Shown: positions 6,243 through 8,645 of the stretch, one piece after another
How positions within the stretch are numbered: position 1 is the stretch's first letter
How the letters are laid out: every line of letters starts with the position of its first letter
Source of the DNA: Bacteroidales bacterium
GTDB taxonomy: Bacteria; Bacteroidota; Bacteroidia; Bacteroidales; Muribaculaceae
Direction: 5' to 3'
Length of the DNA: 8,645 bases
Assembly: GCA_019420545.1 (NCBI GenBank)
Contig: JAHZGZ010000166.1
Location: 1-8,645 of the forward strand
Translations under genes and position numbers: made by a program
Notes under the pieces: model-generated
Seen by the model: only the letters and a program-made list of their open reading frames with translations
The model's database searches: none
What the model was told of the DNA's origin: nothing

Positions 6243-6715
6243 ATGCGCTTTATGTAATTAAGAGAACGTTCCGTAGCAAAAAAATACTGTGAATTGAGAT
6301 CCTTATAGATCAATCCGGCAACCACAGCATCCAAATCAATGATCTCCATGTCATAAAGTCCGAACAGACGCGCCATCCGGTCGTCGGCCACGGGGCCTAT
6401 GACAATATCATAGTCGTGGCAAAAGTCCCCGCGGTCCTGCCTGCGATTCGCCATTACGAATAAAGCCCATTCCTTGTCGGGTTGCTGGAACACATTCACA
6501 TTAAGACCATCCGCGAGTGCCGCATCCAGATCGAATTCAAATTCAGTAACGGTTGCCGTCCCACCGAATCTATCCGAAATTCTTCTTGACCAGTATATGG
6601 CCTGCTCCTGCAAATGCGTGGTATAAAAGCCCTGCCCGAAGTCCTTGTACTTCTGACCCTTTGACAGATCGACACTCACAATCGGCATGTTTGATCCATG
6701 ATACAGTTTTATCAT
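6239..6715 (-). CDS. DUF3990-family protein, predicted ADP-ribosyltransferase-like toxin
   Basis: The 158-residue protein begins MIKLYHGSNMP and continues with KDFGQGFYTTHLQEQAIYWS (24-43). These two segments are the hallmark of DUF3990. They resemble the NAD-binding motifs of ADP-ribosyltransferase folds: a Tyr-His-Gly strand (Y5-H6-G7) and a Gly-Phe-Tyr-Thr-Thr segment (29-33) followed by a helix. A third conserved-looking stretch near the C-terminus, QYFFATERSL (143-152), could supply the acidic residue (E149) of a His-Tyr-Glu type triad. YDIVIGPVADDRM (102-114) is the other typical segment. The gene lies between an Xre-fused DUF3791-like protein and a small DUF3791-like protein, with ATGA overlaps on both sides. 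That arrangement suggests a toxin whose antitoxin is made first. ADP-ribosylation of a host target is inferred from fold resemblance; substrate and toxicity are unknown. There is no signal peptide, so it should act in the cytoplasm. Confidence 0.78.
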   Translation of the reverse strand: MIKLYHGSNMPIVSVDLSKGQKYKDFGQGFYTTHLQEQAIYWSRRISDRFGGTATVTEFEFDLDAALADGLNVNVFQQPDKEWALFVMANRRQDRGDFCHDYDIVIGPVADDRMARLFGLYDMEIIDLDAVVAGLIYKDLNSQYFFATERSLNYIKRI

Positions 6716-7137
6716 ATACCACCTCCATTTCTTCGGCAGACTGCAGCCATATCATTCACACAGTCTTGCAATGACAACTGATGTTCAGCCTCGTAGTTGT
6801 CAATCGAAAATTCAAGGCCCTTGAATCGAGCCAGATAGTTGCAGGCCTCTTTTTTAGAGAGGTTATATTTCCGCGCAAACAACCCGAGACTCATAACAAT
6901 ATAATGGATGACATCACCTGAAACCGTAGAGACCGGACTCAGTTTCACCTCTGCCTTCACACCAAGAGCCTCCGACAATTTATTGATTGTGGTAAAAGTG
7001 ATGCCCCTACCATTTTCAATCTTGGAGATTTCGGATTTGGTCACGCCGACTTTCTCTCCCAGTTGTTCCTGGGTGAGGCCGAGCACCTTCCGTCGCTGAA
7101 GAAATAACGATCCGATTTCATCAAATCTGTTAGCCAT
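6712..7137 (-). CDS. Xre-family HTH protein fused to a DUF3791-like domain, predicted antitoxin/repressor
   Basis: Residues about 5-66 form an Xre/Cro-type helix-turn-helix: RRKVLGLTQEQLGEKVGVTK followed by SEISKIENGR and then INKLSEALGV. After a short linker (67-74), residues about 75-135 form a helical domain (IHYIVMSLGLFARKYNLSKK, then EACNYLARFKGLEF and a QDCVNDMAAVC helix). This reads like DUF3791, which is usually a separate protein encoded beside DUF3990. The fusion joins a DNA-binding repressor to the predicted toxin-binding part, the classic antitoxin architecture. The ATG at 7137 is chosen. A TTG at 7143 would add two residues and sits closer to the promoter's start site, so it is less likely. 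The stop overlaps the DUF3990 start as ATGA (6715-6712). It is first in its operon behind its own promoter and probably represses it. Confidence 0.82.
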   Translation of the reverse strand: MANRFDEIGSLFLQRRKVLGLTQEQLGEKVGVTKSEISKIENGRGITFTTINKLSEALGVKAEVKLSPVSTVSGDVIHYIVMSLGLFARKYNLSKKEACNYLARFKGLEFSIDNYEAEHQLSLQDCVNDMAAVCRRNGGGI

Positions 7138-7160
7138 AGCCAATTAGATATCACTATACA

Positions 7161-7192
7161 CAAAATTAATTAAAGTTTCCAATATTAGCAAC
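7161..7192 (-). promoter_or_regulatory. Promoter of the Xre/DUF3990 module
   Basis: On the minus strand TAATTTTG (7161-7168) matches the -7 consensus TAnnTTTG. A partial -33 box, GTTG (7189-7192), lies 20 bases upstream of it. The start site would fall near 7155, about 18 nt before the ATG at 7137. The TTG is retained but one base of the -33 consensus is not. Confidence 0.6.
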
Positions 7193-7199
7193 AGATCTG
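7192..7199. promoter_or_regulatory. Palindrome CAGATCTG at the -33 box (candidate Xre operator)
   Basis: This perfect 8-bp palindrome overlaps the -33 region of the Xre promoter by one base. An Xre dimer binding there would block transcription, the usual autoregulation of such modules. An 8-bp palindrome can arise by chance, and a second AT-rich palindrome, GATATC (7147-7152), lies downstream of the -7 box, so the assignment is tentative. Confidence 0.25.
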
Positions 7200-7213
7200 A
7201 AGAAATAAAGTTT

Positions 7214-8593
7214 TTACCGAAGTCGGCGAACAGTGGTCGGCGCACCTTGATGGCGGTGTTGCACAAAATATGTAAGGCCGATGGCAATGAGGGTCAGCGC
7301 CTCCGAGGCAGGGATAGCGGCCCATATCCCCCATCCCGGGAATATGGCGGGAAGCAGGCAGAACATGGGCACGAGGATGATTATACCGCGCATAAGCGTA
7401 AACAACATAGCCTTAGCCGCCTTTTCGATACTCTGATAATACCCGATAAATGAAATGTTTATCGCAAAAAACAGTGCACAGAGAGAATAGACAGGCAGCC
7501 CGTAGATAGCCAGCCGCCCGGCCTCGCAATAGGGAGAAATGAAGAGCGACACAATACCACGCGCCCCGAGAGCAATAGAAAGAAACGCGATCATACCGCA
7601 AAGAGCTGCAACAGCAATGCTGAGCCTGAACGCCTTGCGCACACGCTCCAAAGCCTTTGCACCGTAGTTGTAGCTGATAATCGGCTGTGCCGACTGAGCC
7701 ACGGCATTACTCATCATAAACATTAGCGGGAACAGATAGCATGCTATGCTGAAAGCAGCCACGCCGGTTTCGCCATAATATTTCATAAACATGTAGTTGC
7801 CGGTAAGCATCATCACCGACATGGCAATCTCTGTGATGAACGCCGACGAACCGATGCATATCTGGCGCCAGCTGTTGGTGAAAAATCGTCGGCTGCTCCA
7901 CCGGAACTTAATCACATATGAAAAGCATATGAAGTAAGCAAACACCATGGCGGCACCGATAGCAATGCTCGCCGACGTTGCGATTGCCGCTCCTTTCACA
8001 CCCATCCCGCATGGGAACACAAGATAGTAGTCGAGCGCAATGTTGATTACCGCCGGAATGATATTGCAGAACATAGCGAACTTCGGGGAGCCGTCAAGAC
8101 GGATCACCATCATGCCGATACACTCGAAGATAAGGAAAAACATGCCCGGGATAAGCCAGGTCAGATAATCCATGGCACCCGACATCAGCGCGTCGGAGCA
8201 CCCGAGCATCCTCGCCGTCTCCTCGCGGAAAAGCGACAGGCCGGTAACAAGTATCACAATCAGTATGCCCGACAGCACGTAAGCCTGTGTGGTATTGACA
8301 CTTGCTTTACGTCCGTCGTTCTGCGCAATGGCAATTCCCGCCACCACCGACGATCCGATGCCGAACATCAGTCCAAGCCCCGTAACAACCATGAAGAGCG
8401 GAGCTATGATGTTGACGGCGGCGATTCCGTCGGGGCCTACACCCTGCCCTACGAAAATTCCGTCGACAATCGTAATCAATGCATTGAAAATTAGCCCCAA
8501 CAGCGTAGGGAAAAACATTTTGGAGAAGAGGATGCCGATTTTACCTCCGCCATAGTCAAGGCCGGGCTGCTCTGTTTTTTCTGTCTTTTCCAT
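7214..8593 (-). CDS. MATE-family multidrug/cation efflux transporter
   Basis: The 459-residue membrane protein fits the multidrug and toxic compound extrusion family, closest in appearance to the MepA-like branch. It should export organic cations or drugs across the inner membrane, driven by Na+ or H+. About twelve hydrophobic segments can be read. They fall in two repeats that open with the typical sequences SKMFFPTLLGLIFNALITIV (residues about 24-43) and SSAFITEIAMSVMMLTGNY (about 250-268). Other family marks are IVDGIFVGQGVGPDGIAAVN, AVAQSAQPIISYNYGA and GVKGAAIATSASI. The N-terminus (KTEKTEQPGLDYGGGKIG) is a short soluble leader. The ATG at 8593 is the only sensible start. No strong -7/-33 pair is seen in the 52 bases upstream, and the promoter may lie partly outside the window. 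The gene ends 77 bases before the Xre start, and transcription may continue into that module. The substrate is unknown. Confidence 0.93.
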   Translation of the reverse strand: MEKTEKTEQPGLDYGGGKIGILFSKMFFPTLLGLIFNALITIVDGIFVGQGVGPDGIAAVNIIAPLFMVVTGLGLMFGIGSSVVAGIAIAQNDGRKASVNTTQAYVLSGILIVILVTGLSLFREETARMLGCSDALMSGAMDYLTWLIPGMFFLIFECIGMMVIRLDGSPKFAMFCNIIPAVINIALDYYLVFPCGMGVKGAAIATSASIAIGAAMVFAYFICFSYVIKFRWSSRRFFTNSWRQICIGSSAFITEIAMSVMMLTGNYMFMKYYGETGVAAFSIACYLFPLMFMMSNAVAQSAQPIISYNYGAKALERVRKAFRLSIAVAALCGMIAFLSIALGARGIVSLFISPYCEAGRLAIYGLPVYSLCALFFAINISFIGYYQSIEKAAKAMLFTLMRGIIILVPMFCLLPAIFPGWGIWAAIPASEALTLIAIGLTYFVQHRHQGAPTTVRRLR

Positions 8594-8618
8594 ATTCTTT
8601 GATTATATAAAGATATTG

Positions 8619-8635
8619 CGGGATGTGCAATCCCG
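8619..8635. repeat. Inverted repeat upstream of the MATE gene
   Basis: CGGGAT (8619-8624) and ATCCCG (8630-8635) pair around the 5-base loop GTGCA, 26 bases upstream of the MATE start codon. It could be an operator for an efflux regulator or the stem of a terminator for a gene beyond the window. No T-run follows on the minus strand, so an operator or a leader hairpin is more likely. Confidence 0.3.
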
Positions 8636-8645
8636 TTTAGATTGC

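Noticed and set aside
1..8645. CRISPR arrays, tRNA/rRNA genes, insertion sequences, integrase or attachment-site repeats
   Set aside because: No regularly spaced repeats, cloverleaf sequence, transposase/integrase motifs or flanking direct repeats were seen by eye. Short attachment repeats around the accessory block cannot be excluded without a systematic search.

Overview
The window looks like chromosomal DNA of a Bacteroidales bacterium, possibly of the Muribaculaceae type; the family is a guess. Three things support this. Several promoters have the Bacteroidota form TTTG-N(19-21)-TAnnTTTG. Shine-Dalgarno sequences are mostly absent. The MenB, MenC, MenE, Crp/Fnr and MATE proteins read like Bacteroidales versions. 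Every gene is on the minus strand except the Crp/Fnr regulator. Gene density is high and no gap exceeds about 220 bases.

Left part (1-1251): the 5' end of aroE (shikimate dehydrogenase) leaves the window at base 1. It diverges from a Crp/Fnr-family regulator across a 218-bp spacer that holds a good aroE promoter, a partial promoter for the regulator and a palindrome just before the regulator's start codon. Middle part (1306-4228): a compact menaquinone operon, menB-menC-menE, has its own promoter and 2-nt gaps between genes. It converges on the regulator, and the last codons of menE lie in a 17-bp hairpin that could end transcription in one or both directions.

Right-middle part (4247-7192): a probable accessory block. 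From its promoter downstream it encodes an Xre-type HTH protein fused to a DUF3791-like domain, a DUF3990 protein (predicted ADP-ribosyltransferase-like fold), and a small helical protein that resembles the DUF3791-like domain. All three are joined by 4-nt ATGA stop/start overlaps. After a 48-nt gap come a Y-family (UmuC/DinB-like) DNA polymerase and a very short YolD-like partner, again joined by ATGA. The first three genes look like a toxin-antitoxin module with an extra, second antitoxin-like component. Their tandem placement ahead of a translesion polymerase cassette makes one stress-linked transcription unit possible. This block is the best candidate for something under-described.

Right end (7214-8593): a MATE-family efflux protein, transcribed toward the accessory block. 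Two housekeeping themes (chorismate supply by aroE, and menaquinone synthesis from chorismate by the men genes) therefore lie beside a compact stress/defence-like insertion. No rRNA, tRNA, CRISPR array, transposase or integrase was seen.
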